64,000 nucleotides of DNA from Verrucomicrobiales bacterium (GCA_029212615.1 JARGPJ010000006.1:375-64374), one strand, 5' to 3'; shown: positions 1 through 9,448, counted from the first letter of the stretch. Notes: generated by a model not told the origin, from the letters alone. Numbers and translations are program-made.

Positions 1-292
1 CTATTTCCGCGAGAATGGGCGTCAATGGCCGTATCGCCTGAAGAGGAACAACCCTTGGCTTTTCCACAAAATCAGGATCGGAGTCCTCTTTCGAGACAGA
101 GTCCACCTTCCGGTTCCGGCGCCCTTCCTGCTCCTCGACAATCTCTTCATTCCACCATCTTTCGACGGGATCCAGAAGATCGCCCGCAGTTGGATCCACC
201 GGGATTTCTTTCCCTTCAGGACCAGACGGTAAATCTGACTTCTCCTCGGGATCACGTTTCTCTGCGCCGTTACCGCTTGCCTTGTCACTCAT
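1..292 (-). CDS. N-terminal part of an unknown acidic hydrophilic protein (runs off left edge)
   Basis: An open frame starts at the ATG complementary to 290-292 and stays open for 97 codons to base 2, so only the N-terminus is present. It begins MSDKASGNGAEKRD and is rich in Asp, Glu and Lys, with a WWNEEIVEEQEG stretch near residues 48-59 and a proline-containing, more hydrophobic end (residues 82-97). There is no signal peptide or membrane segment in the visible part; such a charged leader often precedes a membrane domain, but that cannot be seen here. It is divergent from the lactonase-like gene at 337. I recognise no family. It is preferred over the two other frames covering these bases because its composition is protein-like and it is uninterrupted. 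Confidence 0.6.
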   Translation of the reverse strand, partial: MSDKASGNGAEKRDPEEKSDLPSGPEGKEIPVDPTAGDLLDPVERWWNEEIVEEQEGRRNRKVDSVSKEDSDPDFVEKPRVVPLQAIRPLTPILAEI

Positions 293-336
293 CGGTTTGT
301 TAACCATTCGGGTCGCAGTATATTCAACCCTTCAAC

Positions 337-1389
337 ATGATACGCAAACTGATCCTTTCCCTTGGTTTTCTTCTCCCGCTCATTGGATTTGAACGGGATT
401 TCACCCTTCAGGCCCAGGATTCAACAAACTTTCCCACGATCGGGGAAGTGCTGAGATTTGATCCTGCCTTTGATGCGCTCATCTCCCCCGACGCAGAAAT
501 AGAGGTGCTATCCTCCGGTTTTCTCTGGTCTGAAGGCCCTGTCTGGGTTCCGGAAGATGATCACGAATTCGGTGGGTATATTCTTTTTTCAGACATCCCG
601 AACAATCGCGTCGTCCGCTGGGATGAAGGAAAGGGAGCGGTGACCTGGCTGAAACCGGCCGGCTATACCGGCGTCGCTGAATACGGGGGCGAGCCCGGCA
701 GCAACGGTCTCCTTCTCGACGAGAAAGGCCAACTCATCTCCTGCGAACACGGAGACCGCCGCCTCTCCCTCATGACTGAAGGCGGAGGGAAAAGAACCCT
801 CGTCGACAACTACCGGGGCAAACGTCTCAACAGTCCCAACGATGCCTGTCTCGGACCGGACGGAAAATCAATTTACTTCACCGATCCGCCCTACGGTCTC
901 CCCGGGCGCTGGGAGAGCCCTCACCGGGAGTTGGATTTCTGCGGGGTCTATCGTCTTGATCCTTCCGGTGAGCTCACGCTCCTCACCGACGAAATGACCC
1001 GCCCCAACGGGATCGCCTTTTCGCCGGATTTTCAAACCCTCTACGTCGCCCAGTCAGACTCCGGCGCGGCTCTATGGAAAGCGTTCCCCGTCAAAGAAGA
1101 CGGAACTCTCGGTGAAAGCCGTATTTTTCACGACGCAACCGAAGCATTCAAAAGCGGGCTCGCGGGGCTTCCGGATGGACTCAAGGTTGATGCTAAAGGA
1201 AACCTCTGGGCGACCGGGCCCGGCGGGGTATCCGTTTTCACATCCGGAGGCAAGCTTCTCGGGCGGATTGCCACCGGCGAAAACATAGCAAACTGCAGCT
1301 GGGGCGACGACGGGTCGACCCTCTATCTCACTTCCGACATGTATCTCTGCCGGATAAAGACAACCACGAAAGGAGCCGGCCGGGAATAG
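337..1389 (+). CDS. Secreted SMP-30/gluconolactonase/LRE-family protein
   Basis: A 350-residue protein of the SMP-30/gluconolaconase six-bladed beta-propeller family, which hydrolyses sugar lactones or other esters using one divalent metal. Visible family motifs are SEGPVW (E66), LNSPND (N168), RPNGIAFSPD (N224) and LPDGLKVD (D280), matching the known Glu/Asn/Asn/Asp metal and substrate ligands. The first ~26 residues (MIRKLILSLGFLLPLIGF...) look like a signal peptide, so it should act in the periplasm or outside. It is followed 52 bp later by a co-directional haem/HEAT protein, a pairing that in PVC bacteria suggests extracytoplasmic sugar oxidation. The exact substrate cannot be read from sequence. 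Confidence 0.88.
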   Translation: MIRKLILSLGFLLPLIGFERDFTLQAQDSTNFPTIGEVLRFDPAFDALISPDAEIEVLSSGFLWSEGPVWVPEDDHEFGGYILFSDIPNNRVVRWDEGKGAVTWLKPAGYTGVAEYGGEPGSNGLLLDEKGQLISCEHGDRRLSLMTEGGGKRTLVDNYRGKRLNSPNDACLGPDGKSIYFTDPPYGLPGRWESPHRELDFCGVYRLDPSGELTLLTDEMTRPNGIAFSPDFQTLYVAQSDSGAALWKAFPVKEDGTLGESRIFHDATEAFKSGLAGLPDGLKVDAKGNLWATGPGGVSVFTSGGKLLGRIATGENIANCSWGDDGSTLYLTSDMYLCRIKTTTKGAGRE

Positions 1390-1441
1390 CTCAAGCCCCT
1401 CTTGCAGGCTTCCCATCTCTCTGGCAACTTAACCGCGTTCC

Positions 1442-4400
1442 ATGAGCCGAATCCTGCCCCTCATTTTCGCATCGACAGCACTTCTCCTCTCGCCTTCGTA
1501 TGCCTCTGAATTTGAGGTGTCAGAGGAGTATGTTGTCACCCCTGCCGTGAAGCCGGGATTGGTTCAACACCCCCTCATGGCGACGCTCGACGACACCGGG
1601 CGCCTTTTCGTCGCCGATACTGAAGGCTTGAATTTAAACAAAGAAGAACTCCTCGCGCAGACCCCGGGGTCAATTCGTCTCCTCACCGACACCGATCACG
1701 ACGGGGTGTACGACAAAGCGACGACCTTCGCTGACAATCTTACTTTTCCTCAGGGTGCTCTCTGGGTCTACGACTCCCTCTACGTGATGTCTCCGCCCGG
1801 CCTTTGGCGCTTTGCCGACCGTGACGGTGATGGATTCGCGGAGGAAAGGGAGGAACTTGCTACCGGCTTCGATTTCACCGGGAATGCGGCAGACGTTCAC
1901 GGGCCTTTCCTCCATCCGAATGGACGTCTCTTCTGGTGTCATGGCAGGAAAGGATACGCTATTCCGGATAACGACACCGGTCAGATCATGCTCGAAGGAA
2001 AAGGAGCAAGAATCTGGTCATCACAACTCAGCGGGGGAGAAGTCGAAATCTTTGCCGGCGGTGGAATGGATAACCCGGTCGAACTCGATTTCACCGACGA
2101 AGGCGAAATCATTGGAACCGTCAACCTCTTCTACGGACGCCCCCGGGGAGATACCCTCACGCAATGGGTCCATGGAGGGGTTTACCCGCGCCACGATCAG
2201 GAGCAAGCCATCGAAAGCCTCCCGCGCACGGGAGACCTCTTGAAGGAAGTGCACAACTTCGGTCACGCCGCAGTCTCCGGGATGACTCGTTATCGAAGCG
2301 GAAAACTAAACCCTGAATGGACTGACGAGTGGCTGACCACGCACTTCAACACCGCGAGGCTCACCCGCACCAAACTCGTTCGCAACGGATCGGGATTTAT
2401 CTCTGCGGGGACGGAGGATGTTTTGAGGATGACGAATCCTGACGCACATCTCACCGATGTATTGGAGGACCACGGGGGTGACCTTCTCGTGATTGATACC
2501 GGCAGTTGGTTTCGCATTGGTTGTCCAACTTCCCATCTCAATGAAACCACCGTCCCCGGGGGAATCTACCGCCTCGCCCGCGCCGGAGTCCCCTACGAGC
2601 CGACTCAGTATCCGAAATGGGAGACGCTCACGAGCGAGGCTGTTTCTCATTTTCTCGCCGCTGAAGAAGACTGGCTTCGCGAGCGGGCCGGTCTCGAACT
2701 GGCAGGGCGCGGGGATCCGGCGATTCCGGAGCTACGACGTATCCTGCAGTCAGATGAAGCCCCGGCTGTGGCAAAGCAGAACGCGGTCTGGGTTCTCGCC
2801 AAGCTTAAGTTTTCGGAATCGACCGACCTGATCCTCGACGCCCTCACGAGCCCCTATCCCGGCGTCCGCGAGGCAGCGGCCAATGCCATCAGCGTGACTC
2901 GTTCCTGGCAATCTATCGCCGCCAACGAACCGGACGAGATGGAAATCGAGCTGGCAAGAAACCGTACCATCACCGGGGCGCTCACGAACATTGTCCGGAG
3001 CGACGAGCCTGCCGTTGCGAGACAGGCTGCAGTGGCCCTGGGTAGAATGGCCGAAGCGAGGGCGATCGGCGCGATCATGGGGCGCCTTGGCCGGATAGAG
3101 AACGATAGCATGTTAGAGCATTCATTGATCTACTCACTCATCGAGATTGACGATATTGAATCCACCCGGGTTGGACTGGATTCTGAGAACCCCCGGATTC
3201 TCACTGGAATTCTTCGTGCCCTCGGTGAAATGCCTTCAGGCAACCTTGAGTTCACCGATATCCTCCCGCACCTGGATTCCTCCGACACAGAACTGCGCAG
3301 AACCGCTGCGGATCTGGTTCTTCAGGATCACTTCTGGGATGCCGCTCTCGCTAATCTCTTCTTCGGATGGATGGACGACCTCTCTGAGGAACGGCGAGAA
3401 ACCCTGGAGACGATTGTTCCCGAATTCGCTGCCTTGCCACCCATGCAGGATTTCCTGACTTCCCTCCTCAACCATCAAGACCCATCAAACAAGCGATTGG
3501 GGTTGGAACTTATCTCGAAGACATTCGGGCTGGAAATTATCGATGAATGGAAAGCAGTTCTCCGGCAAAACCTATCGAAGGAAGCTCCCGAAGACTTGCA
3601 GTTTTTTTCTCTACGAGCTCTTTCTCAAGATCCCCGGCAACTCTTCGAACATGAACTGAATAAGATGATCGCTGATGAGAACCTTCCCCGTCTCAGAAGG
3701 CTCCTCGCGGCTCGCGCCCTCATCGGTGATCAGGCGGTGTTGAGTGAGCCGGCCTTCGCTCTTCTTGCTGAAATATTGATGAAAGAGGAAGATACGACCT
3801 TGCGTTCCAAAGCGGTCGCGATTCTCCGGATGGCAAAGCTCACCGCCGAAGAAAGGTTCAAGGTGGCGGAACTCGCCCACCGCTTCACCCCCGTCGAACT
3901 TCCGTCCCTCATGCAGATTTTCCGGCTCATTGAGAACGAAGAGGAAGCAACCGCGCTGGCTGAGGGATTGGCAAATTCCCCGGCTTTCGCAAGTATCGAA
4001 AGGGAACGCCTCAGAGAAATCTTCCGACCCTTTCCAACGGTTTTTGAACGGTTTTTGAAAAGCAAGCTCGAGGAACTGGAGTCGAAATCCTCCAAAAAAG
4101 CCAGGCGGCTCGACCTTCTTCTCAAGGAAGTGAAAAAGGGAGAACCTGCAGCCGGAAAACGGGTCTTCGAAAGTGGACGGGGATCCTGCATCGTCTGCCA
4201 TCAAATCGGAGAGAAGGGAGGCCGTGTGGGACCGAATCTCTCCACCATTGGGAGAATACGCAATGCGCGGGAGCTCTACGAATCTATTGTCTATCCGAAC
4301 GAATCCATTGCCCGTGATTTTAACACCTACGAAGTCAGGCGGACAAAGGGTAGGTCTCCGCTCATTGGCCTGATCGACAGACAATCCTCATCGACGATCC

Positions 4401-4558
4401 AACTCGTGGATGCCGGAGGACAGAGAATCCTCATCCCTCGAAACGAGATCGAATCACTGCTTGAAATCCCCACTTCGCTCATGCCCGGAGGTCTCGAGCA
4501 AACTCTGAGCAGCGAAGAACTGAGAGATCTGGTCAGTTATCTTTTAGGAAACCGGTAA
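1442..4558 (+). CDS. PVC-type membrane-bound dehydrogenase-like protein with HEAT repeats and a C-terminal cytochrome c domain
   Basis: 1038 residues with the architecture common in Verrucomicrobia and Planctomycetes: a signal peptide (MSRILPLIFASTALLLSPSYA), an N-terminal PQQ/sorbosone-dehydrogenase-like beta-propeller (about residues 25-400, with DTDHDGVYD and DRDGDGFAEE repeats that look like Ca-binding loops), helical HEAT-type repeats (about 400-880), and a cytochrome c domain with haem motif CIVCH at residues 916-920 and a distal-Met candidate near LMPGG. It presumably oxidises a carbohydrate in the periplasm and passes electrons to its haem; the substrate is unknown. It lies downstream of the SMP-30 lactonase and ends 21 bp before a convergent gene. 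Start at ATG 1442 is supported by the signal peptide. Confidence 0.9.
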   Translation: MSRILPLIFASTALLLSPSYASEFEVSEEYVVTPAVKPGLVQHPLMATLDDTGRLFVADTEGLNLNKEELLAQTPGSIRLLTDTDHDGVYDKATTFADNLTFPQGALWVYDSLYVMSPPGLWRFADRDGDGFAEEREELATGFDFTGNAADVHGPFLHPNGRLFWCHGRKGYAIPDNDTGQIMLEGKGARIWSSQLSGGEVEIFAGGGMDNPVELDFTDEGEIIGTVNLFYGRPRGDTLTQWVHGGVYPRHDQEQAIESLPRTGDLLKEVHNFGHAAVSGMTRYRSGKLNPEWTDEWLTTHFNTARLTRTKLVRNGSGFISAGTEDVLRMTNPDAHLTDVLEDHGGDLLVIDTGSWFRIGCPTSHLNETTVPGGIYRLARAGVPYEPTQYPKWETLTSEAVSHFLAAEEDWLRERAGLELAGRGDPAIPELRRILQSDEAPAVAKQNAVWVLAKLKFSESTDLILDALTSPYPGVREAAANAISVTRSWQSIAANEPDEMEIELARNRTITGALTNIVRSDEPAVARQAAVALGRMAEARAIGAIMGRLGRIENDSMLEHSLIYSLIEIDDIESTRVGLDSENPRILTGILRALGEMPSGNLEFTDILPHLDSSDTELRRTAADLVLQDHFWDAALANLFFGWMDDLSEERRETLETIVPEFAALPPMQDFLTSLLNHQDPSNKRLGLELISKTFGLEIIDEWKAVLRQNLSKEAPEDLQFFSLRALSQDPRQLFEHELNKMIADENLPRLRRLLAARALIGDQAVLSEPAFALLAEILMKEEDTTLRSKAVAILRMAKLTAEERFKVAELAHRFTPVELPSLMQIFRLIENEEEATALAEGLANSPAFASIERERLREIFRPFPTVFERFLKSKLEELESKSSKKARRLDLLLKEVKKGEPAAGKRVFESGRGSCIVCHQIGEKGGRVGPNLSTIGRIRNARELYESIVYPNESIARDFNTYEVRRTKGRSPLIGLIDRQSSSTIQLVDAGGQRILIPRNEIESLLEIPTSLMPGGLEQTLSSEELRDLVSYLLGNR

Positions 4559-4579
4559 CCGGCCGTCGTAAAAATCGAA

Positions 4580-5431
4580 TCAGCCGTCGTTGTCGCCGAA
4601 CGACTCTTTGAAACGATTGGTAATCGTAATTTCGACCTCTTCCTCGTCGTCCCAACTCATGCTCGCCATCGCCGCTTCGTTGCTTCTGAACTCAGCGATC
4701 ACTTCTTCGTGTCGAACCACCCGAACCCAAATACCTTTGATCTCGTCTTTGAGATACTCACGATCTCCCCGGTTCGGCACATACTCGTAGGTCTCAACCT
4801 CTACCGTTGGCGTTTGAAATTCAATCTCATCGTTGAACTCCATTTCCGGCAGGCTCACGGTGCGGCCGTCCCGCTGATTTTCGCCCTTCCCCGGCGTCGC
4901 CTGTGTTCTGACAAAACCAACATTGTCATCGTAAATAATTCGGTATTCCACCGTCGCACCATTGAGTTCGTTGCGAGTCTCATTGTGAATCGTGATCTGA
5001 TAGCCCCACTCACTTTTCTTGAAAGAGCGCCCTGAAAGCTCGGTCGTGGTTGAATTAACCAGAAGGCGACTCGCGCTGATCGCCAACGAATAATCGACCG
5101 CTTCCGGATCCTCTTTGATCCAATAACGAATCCGCCCTTTCGTCTCGGAGTCGAACATAGCGATAGGAACGTCAAACTCCTGCTCGTTATCGATCCGTTG
5201 GATTTTCACCATATCTCCATGAGCAGAAAGCAGCATCGCCTGAATTTCCCTGCCATCGTTATCACGGAGGGTCCACCCGGGGTCAGGCATACCGCGTGAC
5301 TTCATCAGATCCGGGTTAATTGATGCCACCTTTACCGCCGCTTTCACCTTCTTCTCAGCGAAAGCGCTGGGCACTATCAGGGCAGGCAATAGACTGGCCA
5401 GGACGACTGCAGGAGAGATCGGAATTTTCAT
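4580..5431 (-). CDS. Secreted SHD1-like domain protein, function unknown
   Basis: I place the start at the ATG at 5431 rather than the longer frame reaching 5503, because it gives a textbook signal peptide (MKIPISPAVVLASLLPALIVPSAFA) in a 283-residue protein. Residues about 51-105 (PGWTLRDNDGREIQAML...DVPIAMFDSETKG) resemble the SLA1-homology domain 1 (SHD1) seen in many secreted PVC proteins: a small beta fold beginning with W-T and ending in a hydrophobic-plus-Asp strand. The rest (about 115-283) is beta-rich, with no recognised motif, and the tail is acidic (DDEEEVEITITN). It is divergent from prfC and convergent with the HEAT/haem gene. A second SHD1-like module occurs at 8157-8750. Confidence 0.75.
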   Translation of the reverse strand: MKIPISPAVVLASLLPALIVPSAFAEKKVKAAVKVASINPDLMKSRGMPDPGWTLRDNDGREIQAMLLSAHGDMVKIQRIDNEQEFDVPIAMFDSETKGRIRYWIKEDPEAVDYSLAISASRLLVNSTTTELSGRSFKKSEWGYQITIHNETRNELNGATVEYRIIYDDNVGFVRTQATPGKGENQRDGRTVSLPEMEFNDEIEFQTPTVEVETYEYVPNRGDREYLKDEIKGIWVRVVRHEEVIAEFRSNEAAMASMSWDDEEEVEITITNRFKESFGDNDG

Positions 5432-5630
5432 GAGCGCGGTTCTTTGAACATGGATAAGGTCCTCTCGATTCCGACCCGCAACAATGGCGTTAAAGCGGAT
5501 CACTTGATTCTGTCCTACCCGATTGCGGTATTCCCTTTCACTGAGAGTGTGAATTCCACCAAAATCGCGCGTTGCGACAGGGGTTCTATCAGGCTAGGTA
5601 ACCCGTCTAAGCCCCCTTTCCTTTTCCGTT

Positions 5631-7265
5631 TTGACCTCCCCGACCAACACTGTTTCCCCTGAAATCGCGCGTGAAATTGATCGCCGCAGAACGTTTGCGA
5701 TCATTTCCCACCCCGATGCCGGTAAAACTACCCTGACCGAAAAACTGCTCCTCTACGGAGGCGCGATCCACCTCGCAGGAAGCGTCACCGCGCGGAAGAA
5801 CCAGAACTCCACTGCGAGTGACTGGATGGATATGGAGAAAGAGCGGGGAATTTCAGTCTCCTCCACCGTCCTTCAGTTCGAGTACGACGGAGCCTGCGTG
5901 AACCTGCTCGACACTCCCGGTCACCACGACTTCTCGGAAGACACCTACCGCGTCCTCTCTGCGGTCGACTCCGCGGTCATGGTTATCGACGCCGGTAAAG
6001 GGATCGAGGCCCAAACCCTGAAGCTCTTCGAAGTATGCCGGAAGCGCGGGGTCCCCATTTTTGTCTTCATCAACAAACTGGACCGGGCCGCGCGCCCGCC
6101 GCTGGAACTCATCGACGAACTCGAGCGCGTTCTCGGCCTCCCTCCGGTTCCCATCAACTGGCCGCTCGGCGACGGGCCCCGTTTCCGCGGAGTCTTCAAT
6201 CGTGAGACAAACGAAGTGAACCTCTTCGAAAGAACCCCGCACGGTTCTTTCAAGGCCCCTCTCTCAGTGGGGGGCATCGACGATGAGAAGATCCTTGAAT
6301 CGATCGATCAGGAAATCCACGAAACCGCGAAGCAGGAGATCGACCTGCTCGACGGCGTCACCGAGGAACTCGATATGGAACGGGTCCTCGCCGGAAAACA
6401 GATGCCTATCTTCTTCGGCAGTGCGATGAATAATTTCGGCGTTGAGCTGATGTTGAAACGCTTTCTCGAGCTCGCCCCCGGCCCCGCCCCGCGAAAGGCG
6501 GAATCAGGACCGGTCGAACCTCATCACAACGCCTTTTCCGGATTTGTGTTTAAGATTCAGGCAAACATGAACCCCCGGCACCGCGACCGGGCAGTTTTCA
6601 TCCGTATCGTCTCAGGCGTCTTTGAACGCGACATGCAGGTCATCGACACCAAGTCGGGTAAAAAGGTTCGCCTCGGAAATGCCCAGAAGCTGTTCGGCAA
6701 GGATCGCGAAACGCTCGACGAAGCCTACGCCGGAGACATCCTCGCCCTTGTCGGCAACTACGACTTCCTCATCGGAGACACCCTCACGAGCGACAACAAA
6801 ATCGTTTACAATGAAATGCCCCGCTTCAAGCCGGAGTGTTTTTCCTACCTCTTCAACAACGACACCGCGAACATCAAACGTTACCGATCAGGCATCGAGC
6901 AGCTCCTCAAAGAAGGAGTTGCCCAGGCTTACGACGTCCATGGAAGCGCTCAGCGTGTGCCTCTGTTAGGTGCAGTCGGACCGCTCCAGTTTGAGGTCAT
7001 GAAGGCCCGCCTCGAAAACGAGTACAACGTCGACTGCCGACTGGAGAGTTCTCCCTGGAAGGTCGCTCAGTGGATGCGCGAGAAGGAACCCGACACCACC
7101 CGGAGTCACCTCGACCCGCCTCCGGTCACCCTCCCCTCAGGATCCTCCATCGCCCGTGACCAGGATGACCAATGGCTCGTCCTCCTCCCGGCGGAATACC
7201 TCGTCAGCATCCTCCACGACCGGAACGAAAAACTGGAGTTCAGCGACAGTCCCTTCGACTCCTGA
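5631..7265 (+). CDS. prfC: Peptide chain release factor 3 (GTPase)
   Basis: A 544-residue translational GTPase that removes RF1/RF2 from the ribosome after peptide release. G1 is HPDAGKTT (residues 27-34), G3 is DTPGH (94-98) and G4 is NKLD (148-151); the RF3-specific stretch SVTARKNQNSTASDWMDMEK and the C-terminal domains with PLLGAVGPLQFEVM are present, and the length is normal (about 530). The start is a TTG at 5631: the protein needs residues well upstream of the only early ATG (at MDMEKE), and the frame begins MTSPTNTVSPEIAREIDRRRTFAIISHPDAG, in line with RF3 N-termini. The MtfA-like gene follows after 4 bp, so the two are probably co-transcribed. prfA for RF1 is at 48745. Confidence 0.97.
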   Translation: MTSPTNTVSPEIAREIDRRRTFAIISHPDAGKTTLTEKLLLYGGAIHLAGSVTARKNQNSTASDWMDMEKERGISVSSTVLQFEYDGACVNLLDTPGHHDFSEDTYRVLSAVDSAVMVIDAGKGIEAQTLKLFEVCRKRGVPIFVFINKLDRAARPPLELIDELERVLGLPPVPINWPLGDGPRFRGVFNRETNEVNLFERTPHGSFKAPLSVGGIDDEKILESIDQEIHETAKQEIDLLDGVTEELDMERVLAGKQMPIFFGSAMNNFGVELMLKRFLELAPGPAPRKAESGPVEPHHNAFSGFVFKIQANMNPRHRDRAVFIRIVSGVFERDMQVIDTKSGKKVRLGNAQKLFGKDRETLDEAYAGDILALVGNYDFLIGDTLTSDNKIVYNEMPRFKPECFSYLFNNDTANIKRYRSGIEQLLKEGVAQAYDVHGSAQRVPLLGAVGPLQFEVMKARLENEYNVDCRLESSPWKVAQWMREKEPDTTRSHLDPPPVTLPSGSSIARDQDDQWLVLLPAEYLVSILHDRNEKLEFSDSPFDS

Positions 7266-7269
7266 GAAC

Positions 7270-8097
7270 ATGACGGGCATCCTCCTTGTCGCCGCCTCCG
7301 TGTTCATTTTCGGACTGGCGATCTACCTGGCGACGAAACGGATCCGACGGAGAAAAACACTCTCGACCACTCCTCTTCCTGAATCATGGAGAAAGGCGTT
7401 GCAGGAGGACTTCCCCAGGTTTTTTGAGCTGCCGGAGGACCTTCGCACCGACCTCATCGGCATTTCCCTCATCCTTGCCGCCGAGAAGAACTTTGAAGCC
7501 TGCGGCGGGCTCGATGAGGTGACAGAGGAAATGCGTGCCCTCATCTGCGTTCAGGCGGCCCTCCTTATCGTCCGCCTCCCGAAGCACCGCTTTTACCCTG
7601 AGTTGCAGTCCATCCTCGTCTACCCCACTGCCTTTCGCGACGGTGGACACCGCCGCTTCGGATTGCACGAGGAGGAAGATCCCGGCGCTCTTCTCGGTCA
7701 ATCCTGGCAGACCGGCTCGATTATTCTCTCCTGGGAAAGTGTTCTTGCCGGTGCCCGCAATGCGGATGACGGCATGAATGTAACCTTTCACGAATTTGCC
7801 CATCAACTCGACCAGATCAACGGCACCGACGGCGTTCCTATTCTGAAGAATCGCGAGGCCTATCGTCAATGGGCGGAAGTCTTCGAACGAAACTACGAAG
7901 AACTCGTTGCGGAAGTGAACAACGGGAAAGGGCCGAAAACCCTGATCGATCCCTACGGGGCAACCAATCCCGCCGAGTTCTTTGCCGTCGCGACTGAGAC
8001 CTTTTTCGAAGAGGCTGAAGAGCTGAAAGAAGAGCACTCCGATCTCTATTCGCAGTTAAAGAACTACTACCGGCTCGATCCCGTTTCGTGGAATTGA
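7270..8097 (+). CDS. MtfA-like zinc metallopeptidase
   Basis: 275 residues from the ATG at 7270, 4 bp after prfC; a longer frame from 7156 overlaps prfC and adds serine-rich shadow sequence, so it is rejected. One N-terminal transmembrane helix (residues 5-20, ILLVAASVFIFGLAIYL) precedes an MtfA/DgsA-antirepressor peptidase domain. The HExxH zinc motif is HEFAH at residues 174-178, and the downstream ATNPAEFFAVATETFF segment supplies the expected third Glu ligand. In Escherichia coli MtfA binds the glucose regulator Mlc and has aminopeptidase activity; here no Mlc homologue is visible, so only the peptidase assignment is safe. The membrane anchor is typical of MtfA proteins outside the enterics. 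Confidence 0.88.
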   Translation: MTGILLVAASVFIFGLAIYLATKRIRRRKTLSTTPLPESWRKALQEDFPRFFELPEDLRTDLIGISLILAAEKNFEACGGLDEVTEEMRALICVQAALLIVRLPKHRFYPELQSILVYPTAFRDGGHRRFGLHEEEDPGALLGQSWQTGSIILSWESVLAGARNADDGMNVTFHEFAHQLDQINGTDGVPILKNREAYRQWAEVFERNYEELVAEVNNGKGPKTLIDPYGATNPAEFFAVATETFFEEAEELKEEHSDLYSQLKNYYRLDPVSWN

Positions 8098-8156
8098 AAG
8101 CAGCACGAGCGGAGGTGAATCAAACCAGACAGGGTTGACTCATCGACCCGACAGGG

Positions 8157-8750
8157 TCACTCGCCGTGCCCCAGTGCCGCCTGACTCACGTCGGACAGAT
8201 TCTCGACTGGATAAGGATAAACGGTGCCGTTGGCTAAACGTAGAAAGGCTTTTCCGTCTTCCACTTTCAGCAAGGTGGCGACAATCGTTTTACCTTCACG
8301 ATTGGTCCATTCAGTCGGGAGCGGCCCGGGCGAGCTCATGACCTCCGGCTCAGCGGGCATCGACGCGGGCATCTCACCTTCGTCCCCGCGCACCCCGTTG
8401 ATCGGTGCCCCTTCCGTAATCCAGCGCTGCACAAGTTCCACCTCTTCGGGGGTGAGGCGCTCCCCCTTGCCTGCAGGCGGCATCGCATCATCGTGATCGG
8501 CCGGACGATAAAGGGTGATAAAAAGATAACTCGCATCCCAGTCACCGGGAACAACGAGACTGTTTTTGCTGAGGCGCCCGAGAAGATGGTCCGGGTCATC
8601 GACCTTAAACCCACCTTTTGTTTTACCCGACTCGTTGCTGTGACAATCGGCACATTTCTCCATAAAAATCGGCATCACATCGCGCTCATAATCGAGCGCG
8701 ATAAGCGACATGGGAAGAAGAAGACTGAGGATGGAAAGGAACGTTTTCAC
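8157..8750 (-). CDS. Secreted Planctomycete-type cytochrome c domain fused to an SHD1-like domain
   Basis: 197 residues with signal peptide MKTFLSILSLLLPMSLIALD, then the PSCyt1/Planctomycete cytochrome C module (YERDVMPIFMEKCADCH, haem motif C33-x-x-C36-H37; DAMPPAGKG provides the distal Met region; the module ends LVQRWITEGAP). After a short proline-rich linker (about 120-140) comes a C-terminal SHD1-like stretch (TEWTNREGKTIVATLLKVEDG... to about 190). In large PVC proteins this cytochrome module normally precedes DUF1553/DUF1549 domains; here it stands alone as a small single-haem protein. It is probably a periplasmic electron carrier or haem-bearing partner. It is convergent with the MtfA-like gene and 18 bp downstream of the SRPBCC-like gene. 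Confidence 0.85.
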   Translation of the reverse strand: MKTFLSILSLLLPMSLIALDYERDVMPIFMEKCADCHSNESGKTKGGFKVDDPDHLLGRLSKNSLVVPGDWDASYLFITLYRPADHDDAMPPAGKGERLTPEEVELVQRWITEGAPINGVRGDEGEMPASMPAEPEVMSSPGPLPTEWTNREGKTIVATLLKVEDGKAFLRLANGTVYPYPVENLSDVSQAALGHGE

Positions 8751-8768
8751 CGCCTGAAGATAACGGAA

Positions 8769-9398
8769 CTACTCCTTTTCGTTACGGCCCGATTCACGCC
8801 GTCTCAAGACTTCCCGCTGCATCGACTTAAGGGTCCCGGGCATCGACTTTCTCATGCCACCCTTTACGACAACTTGCGGAGCAAAGATTCCGGGATCGAT
8901 ATGCAGCGAATAGACGACGAGAGAACGCTTCTCATCCGGCCCGTCAAAAATCCACCAGCTTCCGATCACATCACGCATCTCACCGCTCACAAATTTAAAA
9001 TCTGATCGTGAGTATGGTGTCAGCTTGTGCCTGAGCTGATAGTAATAAGCGCCCTTGGGACCGCCGACGCGCGTTTTTTGCTCCACGAGAATTTCGGTCC
9101 CGCTCGACTCGATCACTTTGGATTCAAGGACACCATCGACGAAAAGCTCCGCGTCTTCTTTGTCATGAATGACGTCCCAGAGTTCTCTTCGGGTTCCCTC
9201 GAGAACTTGCGCGAGAGTCACGAAACGCTTGTCCGCTTCACCGGTTTCGTCGGGACGTTTTGAGAGTGCTACGACCTCCCCTTTCAGCAGCGACTCCTTC
9301 ACCCCGGAATCGAGCGTTTCGTAGTCGAACGCGTCAAGGCGCGGGGAAATGCCGACGGTAAGCAACATGAACCAAACTCCAGCGTATCGTCTCTTCAT
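8769..9398 (-). CDS. Secreted SRPBCC/START-like (COQ10-type) protein
   Basis: I take the ATG at 9398 (MKRRYAGVWFMLLTVGISPRLDA) because it gives a compact signal peptide; an in-frame upstream start at 9425 adds nine charged residues. The mature ~190 residues have the beta-alpha-beta pattern of polyketide-cyclase/START-like proteins: an opening helix with LAQVLEGTRRELWDVIHDKEDAELFV, a central set of beta strands, and a long amphipathic C-terminal helix (GTLKSMQREVLRRRES). This fold binds hydrophobic ligands in a cavity; no ligand can be named. It sits between a cytochrome/SHD1 gene and a DUF817 membrane gene on the same strand. The family call is by pattern only. Confidence 0.6.
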   Translation of the reverse strand: MKRRYAGVWFMLLTVGISPRLDAFDYETLDSGVKESLLKGEVVALSKRPDETGEADKRFVTLAQVLEGTRRELWDVIHDKEDAELFVDGVLESKVIESSGTEILVEQKTRVGGPKGAYYYQLRHKLTPYSRSDFKFVSGEMRDVIGSWWIFDGPDEKRSLVVYSLHIDPGIFAPQVVVKGGMRKSMPGTLKSMQREVLRRRESGRNEKE

Positions 9399-9448
9399 TT
9401 CATCTCCCTCCGAAAAGGCTATCATCGATTCCCCTCACAAGCGAGAGA

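Noticed and set aside
3611..4384. 257-codon open frame antisense to the HEAT/haem gene
   Set aside because: The plus-strand protein here includes HEAT repeats and the CIVCH haem site; the antisense frame is a shadow caused by codon bias.
7384..8037. 217-codon minus-strand frame across the MtfA-like gene
   Set aside because: The plus strand has an intact HExxH peptidase; the minus frame lacks motifs.
8100..8160. Short inverted repeat around GACCC/GGGTC between convergent genes as a bidirectional terminator
   Set aside because: Stem of about 5 bp with no T-run.
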